This document shows positions 19,901 to 32,429 of a stretch of DNA of 64,000 nt, in pieces. The position numbers and the translations under genes are program-made. Numbering within the stretch: position 1 is the first letter of the stretch; every line of letters begins with the position of its first letter. A model generated the notes under the pieces. That model worked only from the letters and a program-made list of their open reading frames with translations, was not told the DNA's origin and did not search any database. The DNA comes from Patiria pectinifera. Taxonomy: Eukaryota; Echinodermata; Asteroidea; Valvatida; Asterinidae. The stretch lies in the NCBI GenBank assembly GCA_029964075.1, contig CM057149.1:9992465-10056464 (forward strand), written 5' to 3'.

Positions 19901-22900
19901 ATGAATCAAGAGACAGTAAACTAATGGCAAGTTGACTCTGTAACGGTAATGATTAATTGAATGATTGTTACATGGTATACAGTTTTTTAAGGCAACACTA
20001 AGGGACAGTCAGCAAAAATTGTACCATGTCCTTGTCAATGGGCAAGCAAAAATCAATTCCAAGAAATTTCCAGATATTGTAAGATATTCGGTTGCAGAAA
20101 AAAAAAATCCTTGATGCATTATTGAAAGCAAACGATTACATACCGGATCTAACAAACTACTCAGGAAAAATTAATCAGCAACCAACACTTCGTGACAAAT
20201 ATTTCTGTAAGAAAACACGTATATGATAAGTCTCATTAAAAAAAAAAAAAAAAAGTACATAAGTACATGTAAATGAAAACAGTCTAAGACTGTTTTAAAT
20301 TTGCGTAAAATAAAATACTTTTTTCAACATTAAGATTGTAAGGGGCCATTCAGAATTTTCAATGTTTTAAAATTTCGATCTTTTTTCCAAATTGTGGGTG
20401 GGTGGGTCAAGCTAAATAATTGAAAATCGAAATTCACTTTCCATGGAAAAAGATAAAAAAACAAAGAAAAATAGATCTTTTGACTTGCCTGAACTACGCG
20501 CAAACGTTCCGATATCGCGATGCGTGTTTCTTTTCCAACTTCGTCCCCTGTATGTACTGTCAGTGGCGTAGCCAGGAATTTTTCAGTGGGGGCGCTGGGG
20601 GCTGGAACATTTCATGGGGGGGGGGCGTCATGTAGATCAATGATAAGTTTTTAGAAACTCAAAATCTCAGTGGGGGAGGCGACTGGTGGGGGGGGGTGAC
20701 AAGGTTTCATGGGGGGGGGCTGTCGCCCCCCCCCCCGTGGCTACGCCACTGCAGGTCATACAGTTAAAGTTTATGTAAACTTGTATGAAAAGTCAAAGAA
20801 AAGTAACTCCCATGATCTATTTGCAACAAGTTTGTGTTAACTTGCCGGTAACGCCCTAAAAAATTATCCAGACAAATATGTTTATTTTGTAACATGTTAT
20901 GTTCGTCTATCGGTCTTCTATGCTGTTATGTTTACTTTTAGGTACCTTCAATGGTACTATGTTTAATTAACCTGTTCATTTGTTTAATTAAACTAATAAC
21001 GCACATGTAGTTGCCAAATATGGCACTAACAAGTTTGAGGTCGGCAATTTCGTCTTTAAAAATCTGGGTACGTCGGGTTACCGTACACACAATTGTCCTG
21101 GAAACAACAGTACCAAAGTACAGAAAGTCGTACGCAAGAGCTCCCCAGCAAGTATCGCTGACGCCATTATGATTCCAAAATTTCTCACTGTGTCACACAG
21201 TGAAATAACTCAGCAGCGTCGTTGTATTGTGAACACATAAAAGCATTCAAGTCGCGTTCTTGCACACTTTTTGCAAGTCGACATAGATATCCTTGAACCA
21301 CTGCCCCTGCTTTGCATAACAAGTGCACATGAATGAACGATTCGACTTTTTATTCAAAGAAATTTCTATGTACATGTACAGTCACCAGACTCTATTCAGT
21401 AAAGTCCCCGTCAAAACGAAAGTACACAATCCACGTGCATAACGCACGGCTACACCATCGTACAGTGTGGCAGGGACACCAACAAGTAACACAACAACTA
21501 AACATTTTTTTAAAAATTGATAAATATTCTGATTGAATTTCGTTAAAAGATACTTGTTGGTGAGGTATCACATATTTTATCACATAAAAAGAGGAAGACC
21601 GACAACTTCACGCCGTCACTGAACTAGACACACATGTACATGGTGTTCAAGTACATGTACATGCAAGTGCATGTACATGCACATGTGCAGTTTTTTATTA
21701 ATCGAAATTAGGGGTGGGTGGGTGGGTCAAAATAATTTGGAAAAAAAGTCGAAATTTTAAAACATTGAAAATTCTGAATGGCCCCTAAGGCTTACAATCT
21801 TAATGTAAAAATGTTTTTTTTTAACATCATTTAAGTACTCACAAGGTTTCATTCCCTGAACAAGCAAAGTTATTTCGCAAAGAGTATTCAGGGCTCTCTA
21901 ATATTGAAGAGCACATATATTTGGAAATGTGGAAAGCAAAGAAGTGGCTGAGCATCGAACAGAAAAAGCAAACAACTACGGTGGACGATTACAACTCTGC
22001 AGTTGCTCATTTATACAAAATTTAAAATTCTGAACAACGAATAGTTTCTTTGTAATTAACATTTGGAATTATACGTCATAAAGCCTGATCTTTTCAAAAG
22101 GACAGAGATCGGAATGCATCTTTAAAGAAAAATCATATAGGTCAGTTCCAACCAAGTATTATTTTTTTTATAACACCGATTAATCAAAAGTCTACAGATG
22201 GTATTACTTTCTGAGTTTCAGGGCTAGCTGTCATGGAATTACATGTGCCTTATACGTTTACAGTGCAATTATCCAAAGAGATTTTCCGTTTGAAATTTCG
22301 CAGGATATTTATAATGCAATAATCATGATTTTGTTGCTTGGGGTAGTGCAATTGTAAATTGTTTATATAGACTTCTTGTTCTACAAAAAAAGGCCCTTAT
22401 GAATCGTACCGTTGATTGTACTCATTCTGGCGAAGTATTTCACAAATGCAAGACTCTTAAGTCAGTGATTTATATTGCTTCGGCTTGGAAGTTTTATGAA
22501 TCAATTTATTTTTCTTGAATTGATGTACTTTGTTTTAGAGTATCTTTACAATTAGTTTTCATTATATACAGAGAATCTGGTGATTGTCTTTTCCCCATGT
22601 AGCTCAGACACTTATAGTCATCATAGCGTCACAAGCGTGTCTTGTGTGTACATGTATATGTTACAATAATTCTTTTCAATTATTCTCTTGAGTCTCTTCC
22701 TTTACTCTTTATATGCAACTAATAATCCTTTTCCATGCTGCAACATTCAATTTTGAACAATTGGCTGAGTTGTTTTTTTTGTACAACTAGACTAAGGTGG
22801 TTTTAGAAATTACAAATGTAAACAAGTTTATTTGTTCGATTAAATTTAAAACAACATACTCTTCGAAATTTCCTACAAAGAAAAAAAAAATAGAAGAGCA

Positions 22901-25900
22901 TCTTTGTACAGTTGGTTTCCACTTCATCATTGTCCATTTTATTTGCATACGTGTTGTGGTTCTCCATGTTTTGGGTTGCTTTATTTTATTTTACTCTACT
23001 GTTTTAGACCTCCACAAACTGTTGTTAGGGTTTGCTTTTTTTGAAAATAAACTGAACAACACGTGAAGCTACATTTTTTTAAACCATCATCAGTGACCTG
23101 GGTCCCTATTTTAAATACCTAAGTTTAAGTTATTGTGCAAGTTTTGATTTGTAGTATTGCCTTACAGCACTTCTTCGGTACGGTTGTGCATGTTAGCAAA
23201 ACTGCTTTGTGTATGTAGTACTTGCATAATTAAATGTGCCACATCTTTGATTTTATGTAAAGTGCGCCAAGAGTTTATTCTTTGCAAATAAAAAACTTCT
23301 TTAAACATTCAGTTGAATGGGAACAAAACATTTGTTTATAAATGTTGTTGTTTTAGCACTTTAATCGGGTGTACATCATTATTTGTTGTTTTTTATGGAG
23401 TCAAATATACCTTGATGTCTAATTCGAAGAATGCTGTATCTGTCATCAAAATGGATCATTGAAAGTTGTAAAATTTTGGGACACAGACATTTTGAAAAGA
23501 AAACAAGGGGGCATACATACGTTTACCCCTTGGAGGATATACCCCCTCCCCTCCGGACCTGCCTACGATTGGGCCAATTAAGTGTTTAATTTTGATGACG
23601 ACTATGCAGTATTACATGGTAAATGATTGAACTTGTATAAAATAGACCTATTTTTTTTACTGTTAGCGTTCATTTCACTGTGATAAAAAAAACCTGAAGT
23701 TAAAGCTTTCTCAGCAACGTTTTTGAGTGCATATTCTGAATCTAAATTCAGTACTATATGTACCGGTATGTATACAATGAAGGGAAACCTGCATCAAACA
23801 CTACCAACAATTTGTGTAGGCCTATGCACAAATCCTATCTGTATCTGTGCATACTGGTACATTGTGTACAGTGTGGGCCACTCATTATAATAATTTGCCC
23901 TCCAGTTGGTGTGGAAACTCTCAGAGGAGAGCTTTTTACTGTGTAGCTTGAACTTAGCTGACCCAGGGTCAGTGCATGGTCAGTTGGGCATTACCATGCC
24001 CCCAGACCACCTGTTGGCGACCTAGGTTGACTGTGGACATATCACAATTGGCAAGTTTTAGGAGGCGTTGAGTGATTAGACTGATACTTATCCCCATAGG
24101 AGACATGTTCCCATTAATCTTCTCTTCGAAAAGGATGTGGGATTTTGAGAGACTTTTAAATGGGAGAAATTCGTAATGTGTATAAGAAACTTTATTTTTG
24201 AATTACTTTTTTATGCTCATATTTTTCTTTATTTTACCATTTTACCAGTGCTATTTTTACACAACAATTTGGAATTTGGAATATGAAATTGTTCGTTTCA
24301 CGAAGTGACCAATCTGGATAGGTCGCCATTCGCGCCGCGCATGAAATATGAAAATTAAATTTTCACGAAGTGACTTATGGATTTGGCGCCTATTTTTCAC
24401 CTGGTAATGATGAGTTTTTGCCTTAGAAACAATTTAAAATTAGAATTCAACTATCCAACTTTATTATATATAAAAACCTGAGTCAATAAAAATGAGTGTT
24501 CTGGGTGAAAGGGTGGATGCAAAATAGGCCCAACTTCAAACGCGTTTTTTCTCGAAATGACAAAAACTGACAAAAACTGAGATAGGTCAGATCGTGGAAC
24601 GATTGACGAAACCTACAGTTCTAGTTCTTTTTCCACTTTTCCCCATAGGTTTTGTACACGTTTTTATTCTACAAGCCACTTTGGGAATTATTTTAAATCC
24701 GATCCACTTTAAACTCAGCATAGTCATTAACCATCATCTGATGATGTATGCCGACACTTTTCGTCATCGTGACGTCATCAGGGGTCACGTGACATCTATT
24801 TATAGATTCAATTTTTACAGCCTTATAACTATAGAACTATTTGACCAATTGATCTCAAATTTGGTAGGTATACAGACAGGGAAGTGTTATAGATGAAAAT
24901 TGATATGTCAAGGTCACATGACCTTCACTTCTGGTTTTACCGGAAGTGGTAATATTAGACCCATATATCATATTTAATGAAATTATTAATCTGATTAGGT
25001 TAAAACTTCACATTAATAAAAAGCTATACTGACAAATTATTATATTGCATTATTATCGCTGTGCACTTAATCATTGTCATGTTATGACGTCATGAATATT
25101 TAATGAGGCAATCTTTACAGCCTTATAACTATAGAACTATTGGACCGATTGATCTCAAACCTACAGGGAAGTGATATGTCAAGGTCATGTAACCCCTACT
25201 TCCGGTATTACCGGAAGTGTTAATTTTAGACCCTAATTAGTATATCTAATGAATTATATTTTTGATGAGGTTGACACCTAGCATTAAGCAGCCATAGAAG
25301 GATAAATATGTTGCATTATTATTAATTAGCAATATATTCACGGTACAACGTCATGAATATTTAATGATGCATACTTACAGTCTTTTTATAACTGAAGAAC
25401 CGTTTGACTGATTGGTCTCAAACATGGTATGTATATAGACAGGAAAGTCTTATCAATAATAATTGGTATGTCAAGGTCATGTGACCTTTACTTCCGGTGT
25501 TACTGGAAGTGTTAATTTACCCTAATTATCATATCCCATCACATGAATTATAAATTGCTTTTAAAAGTCACAGATTGCTTTTAAAAGTCACAGATTTGTG
25601 AAAAAAAAATCATTGAATTTTTACTATGTAATAGACAGTCAAAGACATGTTGGGAACAGCTCTGTGGTTGTTCACTCACAACCACATAGTTCTAGTTGTT
25701 TTTGTTGTACTTGACTTGTATTTATTTATCTATATAATTTTATTTGTATTCTGTATAATGTATTTTTCTGGGTTTTGTTTAACTTTGGCAGTGTACCTAA
25801 GACAAATTTCTCCATCTTTTGTTTTTTCTGGAGACCTACCGGTATAAAATATCAGTATCAAAATCATTATCAGTGTAAATTGACTGATGATCTTGCTTTA

Positions 25901-27110
25901 AAGGGAAAATACAACATTTGCAAACATCAAAAAATAAAACTACCAAATCATTTTGAAATACCTTGCTGGACGACTGTTAGTGAATGACAGTGTAAAGCAT
26001 CGTGTAAAATCATGGCACCTGGTATACTGTCATTTTCAAGAAAAGTGGTATTTTTGTATCAATTTCCATCGCTGGTCGGCCGATCAGCGTTGGAAAAAAC
26101 TGGCTTTTTTCAAATACTGGCCCCAATTGACCATCGCGCTTGTTTGCAATCGATTACACACCTATGAACGGGTACAAGCCAGCTAGACTGGTTCCCTGAC
26201 CTTACAATTCCCCAATGTATGTAAACTGCTCTGTTTCTTCTTAAATGGAGTCAGGGAACCAGACTACATGAAAATGATTGTTTTTCTTGGTTTTTTATAG
26301 CATTTTCGAACCCAAAACCTCAAAAAAGTCAGTGTAACTATATTTGCTATATATTTCCAACCCCCCAATTCCATCCATTCCTGATAATTACAGCAAAAGC
26401 AAATGATGTCCATCCCTTTAACAGACTTAGTATGATAACGCACTTAGCAGTATTTACCGACAAAGTATGACAAGACACATAGAGAGAGGCATGTCTGGGT
26501 GTTTCCTAATCAATTTACACATTTACAAAACGGCTGCCGCGGGTCATTCTCAGCACGAGTATTGTTCTCAATATATATTGCCATTGTTATAACAACAGTG
26601 TTTCCAGTTTCATGTTAAATTCCCCATCATTATCATTACTTATTTCCCTTTTCATCATGGTAATATCATCATCAATATTACATACAGTTTGTTTGAGATT
26701 GAGTCACGCAAAAGCCTTTCAAAAATAACCAAATGCAGTTCTACAATCTCGCGTGGTATTTATTTCAGTTTTTAAATACGAGATTATTTTATCGTTTCTG
26801 AAAAATTTGCCAAACCTCCTGGAAGTAAGTTTGAAGGTACAACTTACCCACTGCACACCGTCTTGCAATGTAAAGTCACTTGACCTGTCTGGTTGTTTAT
26901 TGGTGTCGTCAATAAGGTCCGCGTTACCGAATTTACAAGCGTTGTGTTACTCACTGACATTACATAGACATGGCTATCAGTAGCCTTCAATCTCAGCCGA
27001 TTATACATCAGTACATGGCCATCCTCCACGATGTAAATGCTTGCCATCAATCCCAAGACTGAGAAGAGACAAACTGCCGTAAACCACCAGAAGGATGAAT
27101 GACCTGCCAT
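16999..27110 (-). CDS. ST8SIA-like: ST8-type (alpha-2,8) sialyltransferase-like protein, gene A
   Basis: This is a Golgi type II glycosyltransferase (GT29) that transfers sialic acid from CMP-sialic acid. Three minus-strand exons join in phase: 27110-26848, 18328-17705 and 17269-16999, giving about 385 residues. Exon 1 gives a short cytosolic tail (MAGHSS) and a signal anchor (about residues 7-27, FWWFTAVCLFSVLGLMASIY). Exon 2 holds sialylmotif L (CAVIGNSGILNNSSCG from C162, IDSHDFVIRANM, GYEVDVG). Exon 3 holds motif S (GTLGLDMYAVARTFCSNI, GFYPF), motif III (YHYFD, about 340-344) and motif VS (H356 to E361, HDFSLE). The ordering and the SCG/DSHDFVIR text point to the ST8 branch. Motif S has GT where ST8 enzymes usually have ST or TT, and GFYPF instead of GFWPF, so linkage specificity is uncertain. 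N-glycosylation sequons occur in the stem (SNTT, NNQT). Intron 1 is about 8.5 kb and contains an opposite-strand gene remnant. Confidence 0.9.
20325..21818. mobile_element. DNA element with about 80-bp terminal inverted repeats
   Basis: The left arm (CATTAAGATTGTAAG, GGGGCCATTCAGAATTTTC, AATGTTTTAAAATTTCGA, then a GGGTGGGTGGGT block) returns inverted at 21710-21818. The interior, about 1.3 kb, has no transposase frame. A poly-G MITE (20561-20751) is nested in it. It lies between blocks 3 and 4 of the nested plus-strand gene, so it inserted into that gene's last intron. Confidence 0.75.
20561..20751. mobile_element. hAT-like poly-G MITE
   Basis: The terminal inverted repeats are CAGTGGCGTAGCCA and TGGCTACGCCACTG. 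The interior is rich in G runs (GGGGGCGCTGGGGG; G8-G9) and ends in a C12 run. CAGTGG termini suggest the hAT superfamily. The eight-base flanks (TGTACTGT and CAGGTCAT) do not match, so no target-site duplication is visible. Confidence 0.75.
22026..24759. other. Intron 1 of sialyltransferase A: 3' flank of the nested gene, then spacer
   Basis: The first kilobase is plausibly the 3' UTR of the nested plus-strand gene, ending near the AATAAA signals at 23045 or 23287. The rest is AT-rich. TTCACGAAGTGAC occurs twice near 24297 and 24361 (a small direct repeat). No further exon is recognised. Confidence 0.4.
24760..25560. repeat. Three tandem copies of a 260-300-bp unit with paired palindromes
   Basis: The units begin ACAGCCTTATAACTATAGAA near 24817 and 25117, and a diverged copy near 25377. 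Each carries CCGATTGATCTCAAA-type text, then AAGGTCA-NN-TGACCTT (24910-24925 and 25473-25488; half decayed at 25181), and directly after it a 23-bp inverted pair of ACCGGAAGT (24926-24948, 25197-25219, 25489-25511). ACCGGAAGT is the consensus for ETS-family factors, and AGGTCA is the nuclear-receptor half-site. The block is in intron 1 of sialyltransferase A. Confidence 0.85.
25561..26847. other. Intron 1 of sialyltransferase A, exon-1-proximal part
   Basis: No coding exon is recognised. The segment 26525-26740 (ACGGCTGCCGCG, CCATTGTTATAA, CCCTTTTCATCATGG) matches 37575-37760 in the other sialyltransferase gene. It is therefore shared duplicated intron. Confidence 0.6.
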
Positions 27111-29985
27111 TGTGATTACTAGTGCAGTGCCCGTCAAAAATGTGCATGTTTGGGAAGCACAAATTGCTTTGCCGCAGGTATTGGTTGCATGCTTGCAGTG
27201 TTTTTGAGAACTGCTCGTGCACAACGCACGCGATTACTTCATACGGTGCCCGGTTCTGGAGATAATCGGCGGACAGACAGACAGACATTCAGACAGACAG
27301 AGATTCCTTGAATTATAGTAAGGATGAACCGAAAGACAATGACGATAACAATGATGCCTGAAATATGCGCAACACACGAATCACCGCGACTACGCTTATC
27401 AGTTCTTGATAAGCGTCATAAAGATAGGCCAGTGTATGATGTGAAAGAGACACTGCGTCCTGGAAAGCGCCCAATTGGGCTACAAAACTCGTTTTTCAAG
27501 AGTAATTAGTATTATTGGCAAACAGCTAGGGCTGATCTACCTTTCCGGAAACGGGGATGGGTGGGGGGTTTCGATATGAAGGATGAGGGTTGAACTAGGA
27601 AGACCACACGCAAGAAGAAGAAGAAGAAGAAGAAGAAGAAGAAGGGTTGAGTGAAGGTGTGTCGAAGGCTATGGGGGCGTGTGGGGGCGTGTCCTCGGAT
27701 CTTTAAATTTCAATTAGTTGATTCCAAGTCATGTTCAGACTCAATTTACGAGTGAGAGATGTAGAAGACGTATTCAGATTACAGGAAAAACACTCGGGCT
27801 GAACCTGTGGTGATCAAGACTCATAATGAAATGTTCACATCGTCCCCCATATCACACACTATCTGATTATGCTAATAATGTGCAAGTGCTTGGTTATTCG
27901 AATGAGTCAACCTGTTGAGCAAGGCAATTTTAAGAAACACACGGAGTCGGAAATAGTTCTATCGATCGCTTGGTCTTTCCTTGTAATAAAGGAATATGAA
28001 ATGGTCGACGTTGCAATCGATATCGTCAACCTCGTGCCATCATGCACACATGGGTGCTCTTGAATATGGTGTACGTGCAATCAGTGTTACAAACCTCAGG
28101 TTTTGTAATATTTATCATCATGGGGCTTGGGTACAGGTTCGTATTATTGAAATAAGGGAGAGTAGAAAATCGTCGCCGGAGGGGACTCTGTTCTGCTTTA
28201 AAATGGCAATGACAGGCTGCAATGTTTATATTTTTGGCGATGATTTTATGAAGACGATACCAGTATTTCAGTAAGTTACATAGTTATACACTCTCTGTGA
28301 ATTTTCTTTTATATTCAGTTTTATTGTGTAAAATTACATAAGTATAAGTACAAAGTATGGTAGGCATTTATCTTTAAAACGTTATAGTCTTCTACAAAGT
28401 GGAAATTTAATGATGCTATTCGTACACTGCAAAATACATTGCCAGCAGACGGGTGCAGGGCTCAGAGCATTCGCATTGTCTTTTTGGAACACAGACTCAA
28501 AATGGCGGGCCATTTAAAGTCTGATAACACCAGTGAGTGGATTGTCAGGTCACAGTGATCTCAACCTCGTCCCAGTGCTTACTTTATTTCCAACCTTGTT
28601 TCCAATAGTAAGCCCTGGATAGGAAACGTTCTTCCTGTATCCTGATTCGATACCGCAATTGGCCAGAAATGGATTTATATCGTGTACTTGGTGTTGTTAT
28701 TCACATCGTGCAGTACGTGTTTTCGCGATCACTCGTCCACGCCTTCTCGAAAATATTCATTTCTTTCCAATTTGTTAATATTAATATGAAATGTGATACT
28801 GCATGTTGTCTCTTTAAGATCGTAACAGTTTAATTAAAATAAAATCGTGTTTTCGTAACTCACGCCATTCTCGCGCTGCGATGACGTATTGATTCTGTTT
28901 TTACCTCAGACACCGCATACAAACACAAATGCAAATGTAACGCACATTCGGGCACCAGACTATCCCTCATTTACATACGTGTTCAAAAATCTTGCACATG
29001 CAAATGATCCAATGCCAGGGTGAGAGAGCAGGTAGTGGTGGGCGCGTACTGCTCGACACCCCGGGGAAGAGGTTGCAGTGACCTATGAGTCACTTAGGGG
29101 TCAAACTAATTTAAATACACGCGTACCAGTAGCCTAGACAGGGGGTATTCGAAGCTCCGTTCTTGTGTTGAATGAAACAGGGTTTCGAATGACGGGAACC
29201 AACACGTGAAGGGTGATCGGGAACTTATTCTCACTCCCCACTTATTGGGGAGTAGATGAAGAACGTCAAGAACAAAGTATGTTTTTGCACAGTTTTGGGA
29301 CTCGACTCGACTCGATTCGAGTCTACTGATACGAGCCGTATCCATCTTCCAAATGGGGGCGCTCTTCAAAACTGACCAGTATTTATGCATACTTGAAAAT
29401 ACATGCCGATTTTCACGGCGCATTGAAACAGTTATTGAGCTGGCCGGGTTTTTTTTTGTTTTTGTTTTTTTTGGGGGGGGTTGCTGTCAGAACCCTAACC
29501 ATTTATGGAAATACCAACTGAAAAAAATATCTTTCAACAAAATCCGCCGGTGGCAGGGGGGGGGGGAGGTGCCCCCTGCCCCCCTCTGGATAAGCCACAG
29601 TACAACTCTGAGATATAATCGATGTTTCACTAAGACGTTTAGATCCAGTTGCGCAATTCAAAAAGCCTACATCAGGTGATGAACAGCTCCTCTTTACGGA
29701 ATTCTTTGGGACAGCTCAGCGTTTCGCTGACGGCGGCGCCAAAAAGTCAAGGAATTGTATTACCGCATTGGTCATTAAAGTATCAGATCATAAATGTATT
29801 GCCTAGTCCTTTATGAACGATTTTACGAAATATTGTGGCAACCATTCGGGCTTGTGGGCTAGTTTTGATCCGGGGAAAAATCGTAACATCGAGGTTGAAG
29901 TGACGTCCTGTAGACGAAGTTGAAGCACAGCCCAGTCGCCCTGCAGCTGCTAAACGCAGTACTGGAAGCACATTCTTGTGAACAG
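27111..29985. other. Upstream flank of sialyltransferase A with microsatellites
   Basis: Short tandem repeats occur here: GACA/AGAC units at about 27272-27300 and (AAG)n at about 27612-27643. Poly-G runs lie near 29475 and 29560. GACTCGACTCGACTCG sits near 29300. No gene is recognised. The promoter of the sialyltransferase should lie at the left end, but no TATA box is evident. Confidence 0.45.
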
Positions 29986-30275
29986 AACACTTTTAATAAA
30001 TCGGGAAAACTTAATCATTGATTGGTTCTTGTCACTCGGTTTATTCAACGTCATAGGTCATTGGAACCTTCTTTGGGTTTTTTTGTGTCGCAATATACAA
30101 GCAAAATTATTATAGCAAATAGTACACTGAGTTATAATAACAATCAGTAATGGTTTGAAATTCGTTGTTAGCACTGAAATATACAAGCTTAACACCAAAA
30201 TAAACGCGTTTACGTCAACCAAACATAATGTAGTTTTCTGCGACCTGCGCACGCTATTACAGTTGTCATTCAAGG
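29986..30275. repeat. Dispersed repeat family R1, copy 1
   Basis: The core CGGTTTATTCAACGTCATAG, then GTCATTGGAACC and CAATATACAAGCAAAAT, is shared with copies at 42185, 53670 and 56610. This copy also keeps the TAGTTTTCTGC... region seen in the longer copies. No coding capacity is seen. Confidence 0.8.
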
Positions 30276-30399
30276 TAAATTAAATTAATTTGGAGTTGTT
30301 TCATTTTCTCCAAATTAGTATCAAAAGTAGACAGTGCATAACGTGAAACCTTCAGATTGAGATTATCTTATGACTTAAGATGGGTTATCATCTTTCCTT

Positions 30400-30705
30400 T
30401 ATTATCATCTTTCCTTTAAGTACACCCACAGGCTGTCTGAGACCAGATCGGTACGGTCGTGGGGAGACAGGTCACTCGTGGCTGCACCACGCGATTGGAA
30501 CACTCTCCCAAGAGACATCCAAACATCTCAATCACTGCAGTCCTTCAAGTCCGATCTCAAGACCTTTCTGTTCACCAATACCTTTTCATAAACTTTCTCA
30601 TGAACCAACCTTTTGTTTTTTGTTTTTGCTTTGCATTTGTGCGCCTTGGGTGTTCCATTGGACAGATAAAGTGCGCAACATAAATGTTTAATTCCCAATA
30701 AATGT
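30400..30705 (+). mobile_element. LINE 3' fragment (L2/CR1-like reverse-transcriptase C-terminus and tail)
   Basis: One frame reads WGDRSLVAAPRDWNTLPRDI, then SLQSFKSDLKTFLFTN, and stops at 30589-30591. This is the characteristic C-terminal end of L2/CR1/Rex-type LINE ORF2 (GDRxFxVAAPxLWNxLP, FKxxLKTyLF). The following TGCGCCTTGGGTG...GTGCGCAACATAAATG is typical of their 3' ends. Only the 3'-most part of the element is present. Confidence 0.8.
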
Positions 30706-32429
30706 ACCGATTTAATTATGTTTTAAAGGTAGCGTCCATCATTTTGAGGATTAACAAATTGTTGGAGGATTAACAAATTGTAAACTACAAAGTGCAGAGT
30801 CCTTCTTGGGAAACAAGGAGCAAAGGTCTAAGGCATGCAAAATGTATGGATATGGATACCTGTAATATACATTGTCTAGTATAGGTCAACGAGCGAGTAA
30901 ACAAACCTAGAAAAATATATGAAAAATTCCTCCAGAATGCAAGAAAAAGGATAACTCCATGGATAACAAGTATGTAAAACTGAAATCCAGGTAGTTCTTG
31001 AATCAAGCAATTAAAACATAGACAAACTTGTATTACAAAACTTATGAATAAGTTACACAACGCCCATAGTGCCAGAGAAAACAACGTCTCGAATCCTTCC
31101 TCCACGAGTGAACTAAAACTAAAAATCCAGTTGGAATAGAAAACATAATAGTATTCAAAAGTTTTCAAGTTGAACAAATAACAAAGACTTAAACCTTTTT
31201 TCTAAGAAAAAATGGGAGACAACCCCATTTTTTGGAAAAAAAAACTTTATGTCGAAGAAGCTAAAAAAATATAATGAAATTGGCTAATATTAGTTTCTAA
31301 AGACAACTATAAAACTGGATTTATACAATAATAAGAACCAGTAAACAATGAAAACAAAGTCAAGCTACATATACACTAGTTCTAGGTAATATAAACAATG
31401 TCATGTGGACCTGCTTCAGTCTGGCCAAGAACAACGAAATCCCTTGTGAATATTTAATAAGCAAGATAAGGTCTGGCCACTCCCTTGAGTACAGGGTGGG
31501 ACTACTAACCGAGGGGGTAATTCAACAGTCCTGAAGTTAATTTTACACAGGTCCAAAGCAGATTAGGTTAACTAACTGAAACAGGTGATTCAACACAATA
31601 TTGAAAGGTAAATCTACAGTAAATGAACAGCTTGGACAGTTCTAGCTTATGAATATAACACTATCTAGCAACTAACGGTAAGAAGCTGTTGGGAGACCAG
31701 TCCTTCTTGCTTACACATGCACCTCTTTGAAACGTATATCAAAATAACCAAACGAATTCAATGTAATTTAATAACAACAAAGGCAACAGAAAGATTTTAT
31801 TAAACATTCGAAAAAAATATAAGGCAATTAAGAAAACCAAGTCATTACTAAGAAAACACGTCGGTAATTCAACCTTGTTACAACGCAATGTTCCTCGAAA
31901 ATCAGTAAACTCCAACAAACATGATCTATCACAAATAGATACAAGTAAAAATTCTTCAAGTCACAGCAATTCCTAAACTCAAGTGATGAAACACACAATG
32001 CTGTCCATGAACTTACTAAAACATGCCATAAACCTTCAACAATCAGTAAACAAACAGATAAAAACTCCTCAAAACTTATAATACACTAATAATATACCCC
32101 ATCAAAACAGAATTCCATAGTTATCAATGACTTCAGCAAAAACACACTCACTTGACGGGGCGCGCCCAAGAACAACAAGGGGAAAGAGAGGAACTCAAAA
32201 ACACAGTATTCTCTTTTCCGCCACTGGTCTGCTAACTGAGGGGTCTGTGGTATTACAGGGTGGCAGAGCACATGGTCTTAGGAGGCTTCTCCAATTCTTA
32301 ACCCCCCCCCCCCGAAATACGTTGAAATCTACAAGTTAAACTTATCCCTGCGACACTTGCAACTGCCAACCTGTCTGTCTTGTCATTTAATCGCATGATG
32401 CGGTTTGCGGTAGGAGCACTATTGTTTTG
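30706..32429. other. A-rich spacer
   Basis: The plus strand is strikingly A-rich. The 130-codon minus frame at 30785-31177 is rich in Phe/Leu/Ile because of that bias and has no recognisable domain. A C10 run lies near 32301. No gene is recognised. Confidence 0.4.

Larger units (their letters stand above)
18712..22025 (+). pseudogene. Unrecognised spliced gene or gene remnant nested in intron 1 of sialyltransferase A
   Basis: Four plus-strand blocks read as protein and have matching splice phases. Block 1 (about 18712-18939; donor GTAAGT) includes IDELERWCAVKRYIV and, in a shifted frame, EFYGIYPGDDILVDEDSI. Block 2 (19658-19844; donor GTAAGC) has RRQCKTKRKHLQFLREC and DLVETVDGRMIGGMAIFKQW. 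Block 3 (20003-20206) has QKLYHVLVNGQAKIN and ILDALLKANDYIPDL. Block 4 (21865-22025) has KLFRKEYSGLSNIEEHIYLE and ends HLYKI and a stop; its acceptor is my best guess. AATAAA signals follow at about 23045 and 23287. The frame appears broken within block 1 and at a ten-A run in block 3, so it is probably decayed, or the assembly has small errors. I do not recognise the family, and no start exon was found. Confidence 0.5.

Noticed and set aside
20561-20751. Eight-base target-site duplication for the poly-G MITE
   Set aside because: The flanking octamers (TGTACTGT and CAGGTCAT) do not match. The same holds for the copies at 53112-53413 and 56194-56478.
30785-31177. 130-codon minus-strand frame rich in Phe and Leu
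   Set aside because: The composition follows from the A-rich plus strand. It has helix-like hydrophobicity but no recognisable membrane-protein motif, and no splice context.
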